Positions 47,730 through 56,576 are shown, counted from the first letter of the stretch. The stretch is 64,000 nucleotides of DNA from Paracidovorax avenae (GCF_040892545.1 NZ_CP156079.1:4127501-4191500), one strand, 5' to 3'. A program made the numbers and translations. The notes: generated by a model not told the origin, from the sequence alone.

Positions 47730-48644
47730 TCAGGTCTTGCGCGCGGCCGAGCGGCGGATCGCCTCGTTGATCTCGGCGATGGAGCGTTCGATCGCCTCGT
47801 CGTCGAGGTCATCCAGTTCGTCGCCCGCTCCGGCCTCGAACGGCCCGGCCTGGATGGTGGAAGCGAAGCCGTCGTCGCCGATGCTGTGCGTCGATATGCC
47901 CTGGGTGGACTCGAAGGTATCCGGAGTTTCCCACTCCATGGCCACCACCGTGACGTTGTCGCTGCTATCCCCCGCCCTGCGCAGGGCATCCTCCACCAGC
48001 TCCGGCACCGCCTGGGACACTGGCAGCCTCCCGAGCTGGCGCGCGATGGAGGCATCGTCCAGCGCGCCCCACAGGCCGTCGGAGCACAGCAGCAGGCGGT
48101 CGCCCTGCTCCAGCGCGACCGGCCCGGTGATGTCGTAGATGGGCTTGGTCGGAGACCCCAGGCAGGTGAACAGCACGTTGCGGTTCATGCGGTCCATGCC
48201 GGGCAGGGAGGCATTGCGCAGCTCCATGTAGGAGTGGTCGCGGGTGCGCGTGAGCAGTTCGCCGGAGCGGACCATGTAGAGGCGGGAATCCCCGCAATGC
48301 ACCCAGCTCGCGCTGCCCGACTGCACCACCGCCGCGACGAGCGTGGTGCGGGGCGTGTCCAGCATGCCCCGGTCGCTGGCGTACCGCAGGATCTGGTGGT
48401 GCGCGGCGAGCAGGGCCTCGGCCAGGAAGGCGTCCACCGAAGGCAGCACAGGCTTGGCCTGGCGCTGGAACGCGGCGGACACCGTCTGCACCGCGATCTG
48501 CGCGGCCACCTCGCCATCCGGATGTCCCCCCATACCGTCGGCCAGCACGAAGAGACTGGACTCCCGGGTGTAGCAGTAGCCCATCCGGTCCTCGTTGATC
48601 TCGCGGCCGCCACGGCGGCTCACCTGGAAGACCGAGAATTTCAT
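47730..48644 (-). CDS. PP2C-family serine/threonine protein phosphatase
   Basis: A 304-residue PPM phosphatase with 'REINEDRMGYCY', 'FVLADGMGGHPDGE', 'VHCGDSRLYMV', 'LLCSDGLWGALDD' and 'DSSDNVTVVAME', containing the metal-binding aspartates. An acidic C-terminal tail of about 60 residues is added. It overlaps the upstream kinase gene by ATGA and probably reverses its phosphorylations. Substrates are unknown; such pairs may control type VI secretion or envelope functions, but no such genes are in view. Confidence 0.92.
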   Translation of the reverse strand: MKFSVFQVSRRGGREINEDRMGYCYTRESSLFVLADGMGGHPDGEVAAQIAVQTVSAAFQRQAKPVLPSVDAFLAEALLAAHHQILRYASDRGMLDTPRTTLVAAVVQSGSASWVHCGDSRLYMVRSGELLTRTRDHSYMELRNASLPGMDRMNRNVLFTCLGSPTKPIYDITGPVALEQGDRLLLCSDGLWGALDDASIARQLGRLPVSQAVPELVEDALRRAGDSSDNVTVVAMEWETPDTFESTQGISTHSIGDDGFASTIQAGPFEAGAGDELDDLDDEAIERSIAEINEAIRRSAARKT

Positions 48645-49663
48645 TTCTGCTTCGCCCCTCCGCCGAGGCGCGTGGCCTCGCCCACCTTCTGCACGTTCTT
48701 CTTGGTATCCGACACCAGCGTGTCGAGCTGCAGCCGCATCTTCTCGCCGACGGACAGCTTGGTATAGCGGCGCTCGCCCTCGCGGCTCAGTTCCTTCTGC
48801 AGCGCGAAGACCGACTGCGGGCGCGAGAGCGGGTCGAGCGCCATGCACCACTCCACCACCTCGATGAGGTTGTCGGAATAGACGCCCCGGAGCTTGCTCA
48901 GTGCGAGCGACAGCCGGTCCTTCTCGGCGCGCTGCGGCGCCTCGTTCGGGGGAAAGCCCTGCATGCAGGCATAGATGCAGGCGCCGATGGCGTAGATGTC
49001 GGTCCACGGGCCCATGGAGGAATCGCGGCGGTACATCTCCGGCGCCGCGAAGCCGGGCGTGTACATCGGCCGGATGAAGTTGCCCTCCTTCGACAGCACC
49101 TCCCGTGCCGCGCCGAAGTCGATCATCACGGCCTTGTTGTCGTCGGTGATGAAGATGTTGGCCGGCTTGATGTCCAGGTGCAGCATCTTGTGCTGGTGCA
49201 CGATGCGCAGGCCCCGCAGCACCTCGTCGAACAGCGAGCGGATCGTCGATTCGCGGAACACCTTCTGCGTCTTCAGGTCGCGCGCGGTGATGATGAAATC
49301 CTGCAGCGTGGCGCCTTCCAGGTAGTTCATCACCATGTAGACGGTCTCGTTCTCCCGGAAGAAGTTGAGCACGCTGACCACCGAGGCGTGGGATATCTGG
49401 GCGAGGGCGCGGCCTTCCTCGAAGAAGCTCTTGAGCCCGAGGCGATAGAGCGACAGCTTCTCGGGCGGCACCTTGGGCAGCAACTCGCCCGGCGAGCGCG
49501 TGGCGAGGGAGGAAGGCAGGTACTCCTTGATGGCGACCTGCTGGCCTTCGGCATCGACGGCCAGATAGACCACGCCGAAGCCGCCGGCGGAGAGCCGGCG
49601 TACCACGCGGTAGCCGCCCAGCATCGTGTCGGGCGGCAGGGGGGCCGGCTTGATTTTTGACAT
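48641..49663 (-). CDS. Eukaryotic-like serine/threonine protein kinase
   Basis: A 340-residue kinase. Gly loop 'LSAGGFGVVYLA' (24-35), Lys46 in 'VAIKEY', catalytic Asp164 in 'HLDIKPANIF', D182-F-G and 'FAAPEMY'. No transmembrane segment or PASTA repeats are seen; the C-terminus is a short basic helix ending 'GGGAKQK', so it is cytosolic. ATG 49663 (MSKIKPA) is preferred over the one at 49732. It is coupled to a PP2C gene and divergent from yicC. Confidence 0.92.
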   Translation of the reverse strand: MSKIKPAPLPPDTMLGGYRVVRRLSAGGFGVVYLAVDAEGQQVAIKEYLPSSLATRSPGELLPKVPPEKLSLYRLGLKSFFEEGRALAQISHASVVSVLNFFRENETVYMVMNYLEGATLQDFIITARDLKTQKVFRESTIRSLFDEVLRGLRIVHQHKMLHLDIKPANIFITDDNKAVMIDFGAAREVLSKEGNFIRPMYTPGFAAPEMYRRDSSMGPWTDIYAIGACIYACMQGFPPNEAPQRAEKDRLSLALSKLRGVYSDNLIEVVEWCMALDPLSRPQSVFALQKELSREGERRYTKLSVGEKMRLQLDTLVSDTKKNVQKVGEATRLGGGAKQK

Positions 49664-49748
49664 ATTCGCGAAAAAACCTGGACGCGTCCCGATCGGGAAA
49701 AGGAACCCGGATAATCGCGGGATCGCTAGCAATCACCGAAAAAGTCCG

Positions 49749-50660
49749 ATGGCAGTTTACAGCATGACCGGCTACGCGAGCGCCCAGCTCGAAGCCTCCG
49801 CCACCGATGCCGACAGCGGTGCCCGTCCCGCCCGCCTGGGCATCGAGATCCGCTCCGTCAACAGCCGTTTCCTGGATCTCTCCTTCCGCCTGCCCGACGA
49901 ACTGCGGGCCCAGGAGCCCGGCCTGCGCGCCCTCGTCACCCAGCAGCTCAAGCGCGGCAAGGTGGAGGTGCGCGCCTCCATCGAATCGGAAGCCCAGGGC
50001 CTCATCGCCCCGCCCTCCCCCCGCATGCTGCAGCAGCTCAACTCGGCGCAGGACTCCGTGCGCGCGTGGCTGCCGTCCGCCGCGCCGCTCTCGGTGGCCG
50101 ACGCGCTGCGCCTGTGCGCAGGCTCCGCGGCGTCTTCCGCATCCTGGAGCCCCGAGGACATCCAGGCCCTCGCCCAGCGGGCGCTGGAAGACCTGGTGGC
50201 GGCGCGCGAGCGCGAGGGCAAGCGGCTCTCCGCCATGCTGCAGGACCGCCTGAAGCAACTGCGCGGCCTGGCGCGCCAGGCCGCTCCCCTGGTGCCCCAG
50301 CTGGTGGACCAGCAGCGCCAGCGCTTCCTGGAGCGCTGGAAGGAGGCCATGGCGCTGACCGAAGGCGTGCCGGTGCCCGAGGCGGCGCAGGACCGCGCCC
50401 TGGCGGAAGCTACCGCCTTCGCCATCCGCATCGATGTCGCGGAAGAGATCACGCGCCTCGACTCCCACCTCGACGAGATCGAGCGCCTGCTGAAGAAGGG
50501 CGGGGAGATCGGCAAGCGGCTGGACTTCCTCATCCAGGAGCTGCACCGCGAAGCCAACACCCTCGGCTCCAAGTCCGCCGCCATGGATCTGACCCGCATC
50601 AGCGTGGACATGAAAGTGCTCATCGAGCAGATGCGCGAACAGGTCCAGAACATCGAGTAA
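49749..50660 (+). CDS. yicC: YicC-family endoribonuclease
   Basis: A 303-residue YicC: 'MTGYASAQ' start, 'RSVNSRFLDLSFRLPDELR', the conserved 'EEITRLDSHLDEIERLL' and C-terminal 'GKRLDFLIQELHREANTLGSK'. YicC proteins are RNA-cleaving enzymes acting on small-RNA-related substrates in E. coli. The gene heads a yicC-gmk-rpoZ-spoT series, 43 bp before gmk. Confidence 0.94.
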   Translation: MAVYSMTGYASAQLEASATDADSGARPARLGIEIRSVNSRFLDLSFRLPDELRAQEPGLRALVTQQLKRGKVEVRASIESEAQGLIAPPSPRMLQQLNSAQDSVRAWLPSAAPLSVADALRLCAGSAASSASWSPEDIQALAQRALEDLVAAREREGKRLSAMLQDRLKQLRGLARQAAPLVPQLVDQQRQRFLERWKEAMALTEGVPVPEAAQDRALAEATAFAIRIDVAEEITRLDSHLDEIERLLKKGGEIGKRLDFLIQELHREANTLGSKSAAMDLTRISVDMKVLIEQMREQVQNIE

Positions 50661-50703
50661 GCGATAATTTTCCTGTTTTGATAGCAGCCCGCGCACATTC
50701 CGT

Positions 50704-51324
50704 ATGGACTACCCTGGAAATCTCTTTGTAGTGGCGGCGCCGAGCGGCGCAGGCAAGTCGAGCCTGGTCAAGGCCCTGCTCGAACTCGACTCCCACGTGC
50801 AGCCCTCCGTTTCCCACACCACGCGCCCCCCGCGTGGCCAGGAGCGGCACGGGCGCGAGTATTTCTTCACGTCGGAGCAGGAGTTCGACGCGATGGTCGC
50901 CGCCAACGGCTTCATCGAGTGGGCACACGTCCACGGCCGCCGCTACGGCACCTCCCGCAAGGGCATCGAGGAACGCATCGGCCAGGGCGCGGACGTCATC
51001 CTGGAGATCGACTTCCAGGGGGCCATGCAGGTCAAGGAAGCCTTTTCCAACGCCGTGCTCATCTTCATCCTGCCGCCAAGCTGGGAAGAGCTGCGCTCGC
51101 GGCTGGAGCGCCGCGGCGAGGACGCTCCCGACGTGATCGAGCTACGGCTCAAGAATGCGGCCATCGAGATGGCGCAGGCCGAGAAATTCGACTTCGTTAT
51201 AATCAACGAGCTTTTCGAACGGGCGCTTTTCGACATGAAAACCGTCGTTCACGCCCAGCGGCTCAAGTACGCAGCCCAGCGCCGGGCCCGGGCCGACACC
51301 TTCGAATCCCTCAATATCGTCTAG
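50704..51324 (+). CDS. gmk: Guanylate kinase
   Basis: A 206-residue guanylate kinase with P-loop '[10 protein letters not shown]' (12-21), GMP-binding '[19 protein letters not shown]', 'GTSRKGIEE' and '[12 protein letters not shown]'. It makes GDP from GMP and ATP. The gene sits between yicC and rpoZ, the usual order, linking guanine nucleotide supply with the stringent-response gene spoT further on. Confidence 0.97.
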   Translation: MDYPGNLFVVAAPSGAGKSSLVKALLELDSHVQPSVSHTTRPPRGQERHGREYFFTSEQEFDAMVAANGFIEWAHVHGRRYGTSRKGIEERIGQGADVILEIDFQGAMQVKEAFSNAVLIFILPPSWEELRSRLERRGEDAPDVIELRLKNAAIEMAQAEKFDFVIINELFERALFDMKTVVHAQRLKYAAQRRARADTFESLNIV

Positions 51325-51342
51325 ACCGCCAGGAGAATCCGC

Positions 51343-51546
51343 ATGGCACGCATCACCGTTGAAGACTGCCTCGAGCACATCCCGAACCGTTTCCAGCTCG
51401 TCCTGGCAGCCACGTACCGCGCGCGCATGCTGAGCCAGGGCCACGCCCCCAAGATCGAGAGCCGCAACAAGCCCGCCGTGACGGCCCTGCGCGAGATCGC
51501 CGAAGGCAAGATCGGCCTGGAGATGCTCAAGAAGGTGCCCGGCTGA
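51343..51546 (+). CDS. rpoZ: RNA polymerase omega subunit
   Basis: A 67-residue RpoZ: '[20 protein letters not shown]', 'ATYRARML', '[16 protein letters not shown]'. It helps assemble RNA polymerase and contributes to one ppGpp site. Ribosome site AGGAG is 6 bp upstream. A clear intrinsic terminator follows at 51581, so spoT is probably transcribed partly from its own promoter. Confidence 0.97.
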   Translation: MARITVEDCLEHIPNRFQLVLAATYRARMLSQGHAPKIESRNKPAVTALREIAEGKIGLEMLKKVPG

Positions 51547-51580
51547 CCTTCCCGGCGCCTCCTCCGCGCCCGCAGCAACA

Positions 51581-51605
51581 GCACCGCCATGCGGTGCTTT
51601 TTTTT
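51581..51605 (+). terminator. Intrinsic terminator after rpoZ
   Basis: A 7-bp stem GCACCGC / GCGGTGC with a CAT loop is followed by eight T (51598-51605). Confidence 0.9.
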
Positions 51606-51646
51606 GCCTCAGGCCGGCATGGCGCGAGCGCGCTACATTTCAGGGT

Positions 51647-53920
51647 ATGAATGCGGTCTTGACCAAACCCTCCGGCCCCGAACAGCGTCCCGACAAGGAC
51701 GTGGCGGCAGGCGTGTCCGCCGCGGCCGCGAATGCCGCTGCGGCCAGTTTCGCCGCGCTCACCGAAAACCTCGATTACCTCGACGCGGCCAGCGTCGAAC
51801 AGGTACGGCAGGCCTACAAGTTCGCCGACAAGGCCCACCTGGGACAGCTGCGCAGCAGCGGCGAACCCTACATCACCCACCCCATCGCGGTCGCCGCCCA
51901 GTGCGCGACCTGGAAACTCGACGCACAGGCCCTGATGGCCGCCCTCCTCCACGACGCCATGGAGGACTGCGGAGTGACGAAGGCCGATCTGCTGGAGCGC
52001 TTCGGACCGCAGGTGGCCGAACTCGTGGACGGCCTCACCAAGCTCGACAAGCTCCAGTTCAACACCCGCGAGGAAAACCAGGCCGAATCCTTCCGCAAGA
52101 TGCTGCTGGCCATGGCGCGCGACGTGCGCGTCATCCTCATCAAGCTCGCCGACCGCACGCACAACATGCGCACGCTCTCGGACATGCCGCGCACCAAGTG
52201 GGGCCGCATCGCGTCCGAGACGCTGGAGATCTACGCCCCCATCGCCCACCGGCTGGGCCTGAACCAGACATACCGCGAACTGCAGGACCTGTCCTTCCGC
52301 CACCTGCACCCCTGGCGCTACGCCACCCTCTCCAAGGCCGTGAACAAGGCGCGCAACCGCCGGCGCGACATCATCCAGAAGGTGCAGGGCGAAGTGGATG
52401 CCGCCTTCTCCCGCATCGGCATGAAGGCCCGGCTGGCCGGCCGGGAGAAGACGCTCTACGCCATCTACCAGAAGATGGACACCAAGCACCTGAGCTTCGC
52501 CCAGGTGACGGACATCTACGGCTTCCGGGTCATCGTGTCCTCCGTGACCGACTGCTATACCGCGCTGGGCGTGCTCCACCAGCTCTACAAGCCGGTGCCC
52601 GGCAAGTTCAAGGACCACATCGCCATCGCCAAGCTCAACGGCTACCAGTCGCTGCACACCACGCTCGTGGGCCCCTCCGGCATCAACATCGAATTCCAGA
52701 TGCGCACCGAAGAGATGCACGTGGTGGCCGAGGCCGGCGTCGCGGCCCACTGGCTCTACAAGGCCCAGAACGCCGAAGGCAGCACGGCCGAGCGGCTGGG
52801 CACCAAGTGGCTGCAGTCCCTGCTGGACATCCAGAACGAAACGCGCGACGCCGCCGAGTTCTGGGACCACGTGAAGGTGGACCTGTTCCCCGACGCGGTC
52901 TACGTGTTCACGCCCAAGAGCCAGATCATGGCCCTGCCCCGCGGCGCGACCGTCGTGGACTTCGCCTATGCCATCCACAGCAACGTGGGTGACCGGGCCA
53001 CGGCCGCGAAGATCAACAACGAACAGGTTCCTCTGCGCACCGAGCTCAAAAACGGCGACGTCGTGGAAATCATCACCGCGCCCGTCTCCACCCCCAACCC
53101 CGCGTGGCTGGGCTTCGTGCGCACCGGCCGCGCGCGCTCCAAGATCCGCCACTACCTCAAGACCCTCGCGCACACGGAGTCCGCCGGGCTGGGCGAGAAA
53201 CTGCTCACCCAGGCGCTGCGGGCCGAGGGCCTGGAGCGCCTGCCCTCGGAGGAAGAGAACCACGCCCTCTGGGACAAGCTGCTGCGCTTCACCGGCAACC
53301 GCACGCGCACCGAACTCATGACCGACATCGGCCTGGGCAAGCGCATCGCCGGCATCGTGGCCAAGCGGCTCATGGTGCTGATGGCCGAACACGGCCACCG
53401 CCCGGACGCCCTGCTGCTCACCCGGGAGCGCTACACCTCGCACGAGAACCTGTCCCAGGGCGGCGTCACGCTCGACGGCAGCGAGAACGCCTCCGTGCAG
53501 TACGCCAGCTGCTGCCGGCCGGTGCCGGGCGACCCGATCGTCGGCTACCTGGGCCGCGGCGAAGGCCTCGTCGTCCACAACGCCCAATGCGGTGTGGCCA
53601 AGAAGCTGCAGCACAAGGACAGCGAGCGCTTCATCACCGTCGATTGGGCAGACGAGCCGACCCGGATGTTCGAAACCGGCATCGTGGTGACGGTCACCAA
53701 CGGCAAGGGCGTGCTGGCACGCATTGCCGCGGAACTCGCCAGCTCGGAGGCGGACATCGTGCATGTGGACATGGACGAGGAGAAGGCCATGGACACGACC
53801 GACCTGCGCCTCGTGGTGGCCGTGCGCGACCAGGCGCACGTCGAGGCCGCATTGCGCAACCTGCGGCGCACCACCGCCGTCCTGCGCGCCTTCCGCATAC
53901 TGCCTTCGCCGTCGCCCTAG
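51647..53920 (+). CDS. spoT: Bifunctional (p)ppGpp synthetase/hydrolase SpoT
   Basis: A 757-residue RSH enzyme. The hydrolase HD domain has 'YITHPIAVA', 'LLHDAMEDC' and 'KLADRTHNMRTL'; the synthetase has 'GREKTLYAIYQKM', 'YGFRVIV' and 'LNGYQSLHTTLVGPSG'; TGS ('VYVFTPKSQIMALPRGAT') and C-terminal ACT ('VTVTNGKGVLARIA') follow. HD residues are intact, so both making and breaking of (p)ppGpp are expected. It begins 42 bp after the rpoZ terminator and converges on greB. Confidence 0.95.
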   Translation: MNAVLTKPSGPEQRPDKDVAAGVSAAAANAAAASFAALTENLDYLDAASVEQVRQAYKFADKAHLGQLRSSGEPYITHPIAVAAQCATWKLDAQALMAALLHDAMEDCGVTKADLLERFGPQVAELVDGLTKLDKLQFNTREENQAESFRKMLLAMARDVRVILIKLADRTHNMRTLSDMPRTKWGRIASETLEIYAPIAHRLGLNQTYRELQDLSFRHLHPWRYATLSKAVNKARNRRRDIIQKVQGEVDAAFSRIGMKARLAGREKTLYAIYQKMDTKHLSFAQVTDIYGFRVIVSSVTDCYTALGVLHQLYKPVPGKFKDHIAIAKLNGYQSLHTTLVGPSGINIEFQMRTEEMHVVAEAGVAAHWLYKAQNAEGSTAERLGTKWLQSLLDIQNETRDAAEFWDHVKVDLFPDAVYVFTPKSQIMALPRGATVVDFAYAIHSNVGDRATAAKINNEQVPLRTELKNGDVVEIITAPVSTPNPAWLGFVRTGRARSKIRHYLKTLAHTESAGLGEKLLTQALRAEGLERLPSEEENHALWDKLLRFTGNRTRTELMTDIGLGKRIAGIVAKRLMVLMAEHGHRPDALLLTRERYTSHENLSQGGVTLDGSENASVQYASCCRPVPGDPIVGYLGRGEGLVVHNAQCGVAKKLQHKDSERFITVDWADEPTRMFETGIVVTVTNGKGVLARIAAELASSEADIVHVDMDEEKAMDTTDLRLVVAVRDQAHVEAALRNLRRTTAVLRAFRILPSPSP

Positions 53921-53977
53921 CCGGGCGCGCACGCGGCAGCTGCATCCCTTCGCGCCCCCAATGGGCACAGGAAGGGT

Positions 53978-54547
53978 TCAGGAAGGCGTCCGCGCGGGGT
54001 ACTCGACCCGCAGGATCTCCAGCGTGCGCAACCCGCCGGGCGTGCCCAGCCTGACCTCGTCGCCTTCGCGCGCCTTCAGCAGCGCGCGCGCCACGGGCGA
54101 CACCCAGCTCACCTGCGACTGGCTGCTATCCACCTCGTCGATCCCCAGGATGGTCACCGTCCGCTCCACGTCCAGGTCGTCCACATAGGTGACGGTGGCA
54201 CCGAAGAACACCTGGTCGCTGCCATGGTGCAGGGAAGGATCGACCACCTCGGCGATGTCCAGGCGCTTGGTCAGGAAGCGAATGCGCCGGTCGATCTCGC
54301 GCAGGCGCTTCTTGCCGTAGAGGTAGTCGCCATTCTCGGAACGATCCCCGTTGCTCGCGGCCCAGTGGACGACCTCCACCACCTTGGGCCGCTCGTTGTC
54401 CATGAGGTCGAGCAGTTCGGACCGCAGGCGGGCATAGCCTGCCGGCGTCATGTAGTTCTTGCTGCCGGCAGGCAGCGGCGGCGCGGATGGGAACTCCCCA
54501 TCGTCGTCGGGGGCGTTGTCCGTTTCCTTGGTGAAGGCCTTGCTCAT
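53978..54547 (-). CDS. greB: Transcription elongation factor GreB
   Basis: A 189-residue GreA/GreB protein, about 25 residues longer than usual because of an acidic N-terminal extension. 'YMTPAGYARLRSELLDLMD', 'SENGDYLYGKKRLREIDRRI' (acidic coiled-coil tip) and the FKBP-like C-terminus 'SWVSPVARALLKAREGDEV'. It stimulates transcript cleavage by stalled RNA polymerase. It converges on spoT. Confidence 0.93.
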   Translation of the reverse strand: MSKAFTKETDNAPDDDGEFPSAPPLPAGSKNYMTPAGYARLRSELLDLMDNERPKVVEVVHWAASNGDRSENGDYLYGKKRLREIDRRIRFLTKRLDIAEVVDPSLHHGSDQVFFGATVTYVDDLDVERTVTILGIDEVDSSQSQVSWVSPVARALLKAREGDEVRLGTPGGLRTLEILRVEYPARTPS

Positions 54548-54602
54548 GGGATGGGTCGGCTCCAGGCGATGACGACCACCAGCAGCAGCTGGCAGAAAAT
54601 GG

Positions 54603-54635
54603 AAAAAGCCTCGTGACTTTGACATCACGAGGCTT
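54603..54635 (-). terminator. Intrinsic terminator of tRNA-Arg
   Basis: Minus-strand 11-bp perfect stem AAGCCTCGTGA / TCACGAGGCTT (54606-54616 with 54625-54635) followed by five T. It lies 7 bp past the tRNA 3' end, just before greB. Confidence 0.88.
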
Positions 54636-54641
54636 ACCATT

Positions 54642-54718
54642 TGGTGCGGCTGGCAGGAATCGAACCCACGACCCCTTGGTTCGTAGCCAAGTACTCTATC
54701 CAGCTGAGCTACAGCCGC
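54642..54718 (-). tRNA. tRNA-Arg (anticodon ACG)
   Basis: 77 nt including an encoded CCA end. Acceptor GCGGCTG pairs with CAGCCGC; the anticodon stem CTTGG/CCAAG encloses the loop CTACGAA with anticodon ACG; the T-arm contains GGTTCGAATCC. It reads CGN arginine codons (A34 normally becomes inosine). Confidence 0.97.
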
Positions 54719-54728
54719 TAAGCTTTGA

Positions 54729-54758
54729 ATTATAGCACGTTTTCTTGCCACTCTTCAA
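54729..54758 (-). promoter_or_regulatory. Promoter of tRNA-Arg
   Basis: Minus-strand TTGAAG (54758-54753), 18-bp spacer, perfect TATAAT (54734-54729), ending 10 bp before the tRNA 5' end. Its survival shows that the prophage edge lies further right. Confidence 0.75.
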
Positions 54759-54903
54759 AAACTTCTGAGAGACTTTTTTGATCCCCGGGATCAAGTCCGT
54801 CGCATCAGAAGCAGAACGCCATTGTAGTACAGAAATCTGCCCTGCTCCAAGAAACATGTGATTTTCCCCAAGCACCGGGGCGCAGCGCCAGCGATGGCAC
54901 GGT

Positions 54904-55197
54904 TCAAGGGAACGCAACGGCCGGCATGCGGCACGCCTCCAGCGCAGCCGCCAGCCGGCCCTCGTAGCCTTCGCGGCGCTCGATCTCCGCCATGGCGGCG
55001 CGCGCGAAGTCATCGAGCGAAGCATCGGGCCGCAGCGCCTCCGTGGGCATGGAGGGACGCCCGGGAACAGGCTCCCGGCATGCCACAGGCACCGGTATGC
55101 GGACTTGCAGGACATCGGAGTGCGTCGTGCCGGCGCATCCTGCCAGCGATGCCATGGCCAGCAGCATCACTGCCATGCGCGCGAGCCCCCCGCTCAT
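54904..55197 (-). CDS. Rz1-like outer-membrane spanin lipoprotein
   Basis: A 97-residue lipoprotein precursor: signal with lipobox 'ASLAGC' at about residues 16-21, then a proline-containing stretch 'VRIPVPVACREPVPGRP' and a helical end. Proline-rich lipoproteins after an Rz gene act as o-spanins that fuse outer and inner membranes during lysis. ATGA overlap with the Rz-like gene. It is longer than lambda Rz1 and lies after, not within, Rz. Last phage gene before the host tRNA. Confidence 0.7.
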   Translation of the reverse strand: MSGGLARMAVMLLAMASLAGCAGTTHSDVLQVRIPVPVACREPVPGRPSMPTEALRPDASLDDFARAAMAEIERREGYEGRLAAALEACRMPAVAFP

Positions 55198-55559
55198 GGT
55201 CTGCTCCTTTCCTGGAGCCAGGCTCGCACGCGGGCCTGCGCGCTGGCGCACGCGTCGCCAGGCACCGGCATGGGCCGGGCCAGGATGTCGTCCGCGCGCC
55301 GGTCCCGGGCCTGCGCGCGGGCTGCAGCGGCACGGCGAGCCTCCGCCGCCGCATGCGCCCGCTGGTCGGCCTGGATGCGCAGGGCATCCACGGCCGCATT
55401 GCATGCCTGTGCAGCCCCCTGCGCGCCGGCCAGTTGCCGCCCCCTGGCAGACACCTCGGCCTGCGCCGCAGCTACCGCGTCCCGCTCGCCCAGCCAGGCC
55501 CAGCCCAGCAAGCCGTTGCCGGCCATGCTTCCCAGCAGCAGCCAGTGCAGCGGGGTCAT
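55194..55559 (-). CDS. Rz-like inner-membrane spanin
   Basis: A 121-residue type II membrane protein: one N-terminal hydrophobic helix ('WLLLGSMAGNGLLGWAWLG') then an Ala/Arg-rich periplasmic coiled coil. This matches i-spanins by architecture and position directly after the endolysin (ATGA overlap) and before an Rz1-like lipoprotein. The family cannot be proven by conserved residues. Confidence 0.7.
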   Translation of the reverse strand: MTPLHWLLLGSMAGNGLLGWAWLGERDAVAAAQAEVSARGRQLAGAQGAAQACNAAVDALRIQADQRAHAAAEARRAAAARAQARDRRADDILARPMPVPGDACASAQARVRAWLQERSRP

Positions 55560-56245
55560 GACCAGCCCTCCCTGCGCACACGGATCCGCTCACGGACGAT
55601 GTATGCGCACAGCGCCACCACGGCCACCATGAGCAACGGCTGCAGCCAGTCACCCAGGCTGTCCGCGCTGGCCTTGATGTCGCTGACCGCCCGCGCCGTC
55701 TCGGCGATGGCGGCCACCGCTGCCGTGCCACCGGCGGCCACGCCTGCGCGATTGATCGAGCTCTCGGCCAGGGTGCGCTCGGGCTCGACGGCCTGCGGCA
55801 TGCTGGCAGGCGCATCGCCCAGGTACAGCGCAGCCTCGGCGGCACGGCGCCGGGTAAGCCCGGGCCACGCTTTGCCTCCGGCCCTGTTCCACAGGGCAAA
55901 TGCCCGCGCAGCCGCCTGGTGGTCGCCACGGTTGTGCGCCCGTACGACACTGGAGACGGCCATGCCCTCGACGCCCACGTTGAACGCGAAGGACACCAGC
56001 GCATCGAACTGCGCCTGCGTGGCCCGGCCACCCGTGGCCCGCGCCACGCCCGCCTCGTACTCGCCCAGTTCCTGGCGCAGGCGCGCGTCGGCCTCTTCGC
56101 GCGTGATCGTGTCCCCGGCACGCACGCCGCGCGTGAAACCATAGCCGATGGTCCAGATGCCCACGGGGTCCCGGTAGGCCTGGGCGCGGAAGCCTTCGAA
56201 CTCCTCGATGAGCGCGATGCCGCGCTCGGAAGCCGTCATGGTCAT
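55556..56245 (-). CDS. Phage GH24 endolysin with a C-terminal membrane segment
   Basis: A 229-residue protein. The lysozyme domain (1-150) has the GH24 triad Glu17, Asp26 and Thr32 in 'EEFEGFRAQAYRDPVGIWT' and 'FNVGVEGMAVSS', as in RrrD/T4-type muramidases. Residues about 165-229 are extra: an Ala-rich linker and a transmembrane helix ('WLQPLLMVAVVALCAYIV') ending in basic residues. No N-terminal SAR signal is present. The anchor may hold the enzyme at the membrane or reflect fusion with a holin-like gene. Confidence 0.88.
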   Translation of the reverse strand: MTMTASERGIALIEEFEGFRAQAYRDPVGIWTIGYGFTRGVRAGDTITREEADARLRQELGEYEAGVARATGGRATQAQFDALVSFAFNVGVEGMAVSSVVRAHNRGDHQAAARAFALWNRAGGKAWPGLTRRRAAEAALYLGDAPASMPQAVEPERTLAESSINRAGVAAGGTAAVAAIAETARAVSDIKASADSLGDWLQPLLMVAVVALCAYIVRERIRVRREGWS

Positions 56246-56550
56246 TTGCGTCCTCCCGGCTCCACCGTATGTCCGCGCAGGATCGCAAGCGACTCCTTGA
56301 TGTCCTGGTTGCTGCGCTGCAGATCGTCCACCCGGCCCTTGATCTCGCGCAGCGATTCACGGGTGGCCTCGCGGTCCTTCTCGGCCAGCACCTCGACCTG
56401 GGCAATGCGCCCGTCCTGCCGCGTCTGGTCCTCGCGGTAGGCACCATAGGCCAGCGTCACGGAACCCACGAACACCAGGGTCTGGACGATGGTCCCGGTG
56501 TTGATGGTGGGATCGAATCTCATGAGCCTCCCGGCTGTGGTCTTGTTCAT
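56242..56550 (-). CDS. Small phage membrane/coiled-coil protein, holin candidate
   Basis: A 102-residue protein with one hydrophobic helix (about 20-38, 'TIVQTLVFVGSVTLAYGAY') and a charged coiled coil to the C-terminus. It overlaps the endolysin start by ATGA. Position suggests a holin or lysis-regulating role, but one helix plus a long coiled coil is unusual for holins, so function is open. Confidence 0.65.
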   Translation of the reverse strand: MNKTTAGRLMRFDPTINTGTIVQTLVFVGSVTLAYGAYREDQTRQDGRIAQVEVLAEKDREATRESLREIKGRVDDLQRSNQDIKESLAILRGHTVEPGGRK

Positions 56551-56576
56551 TGATGCATCCTCCGAAGTCCGCGCAT

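Noticed and set aside
54642..54718. tRNA-Arg as the prophage attachment site
   Set aside because: The phage lies on the 5' side and the tRNA keeps its own promoter and terminator; no core repeat can be seen with only one end in view.
54778..54794. Palindrome considered as a terminator
   Set aside because: No T-run follows on either strand; the adjacent T-run is on the wrong side.
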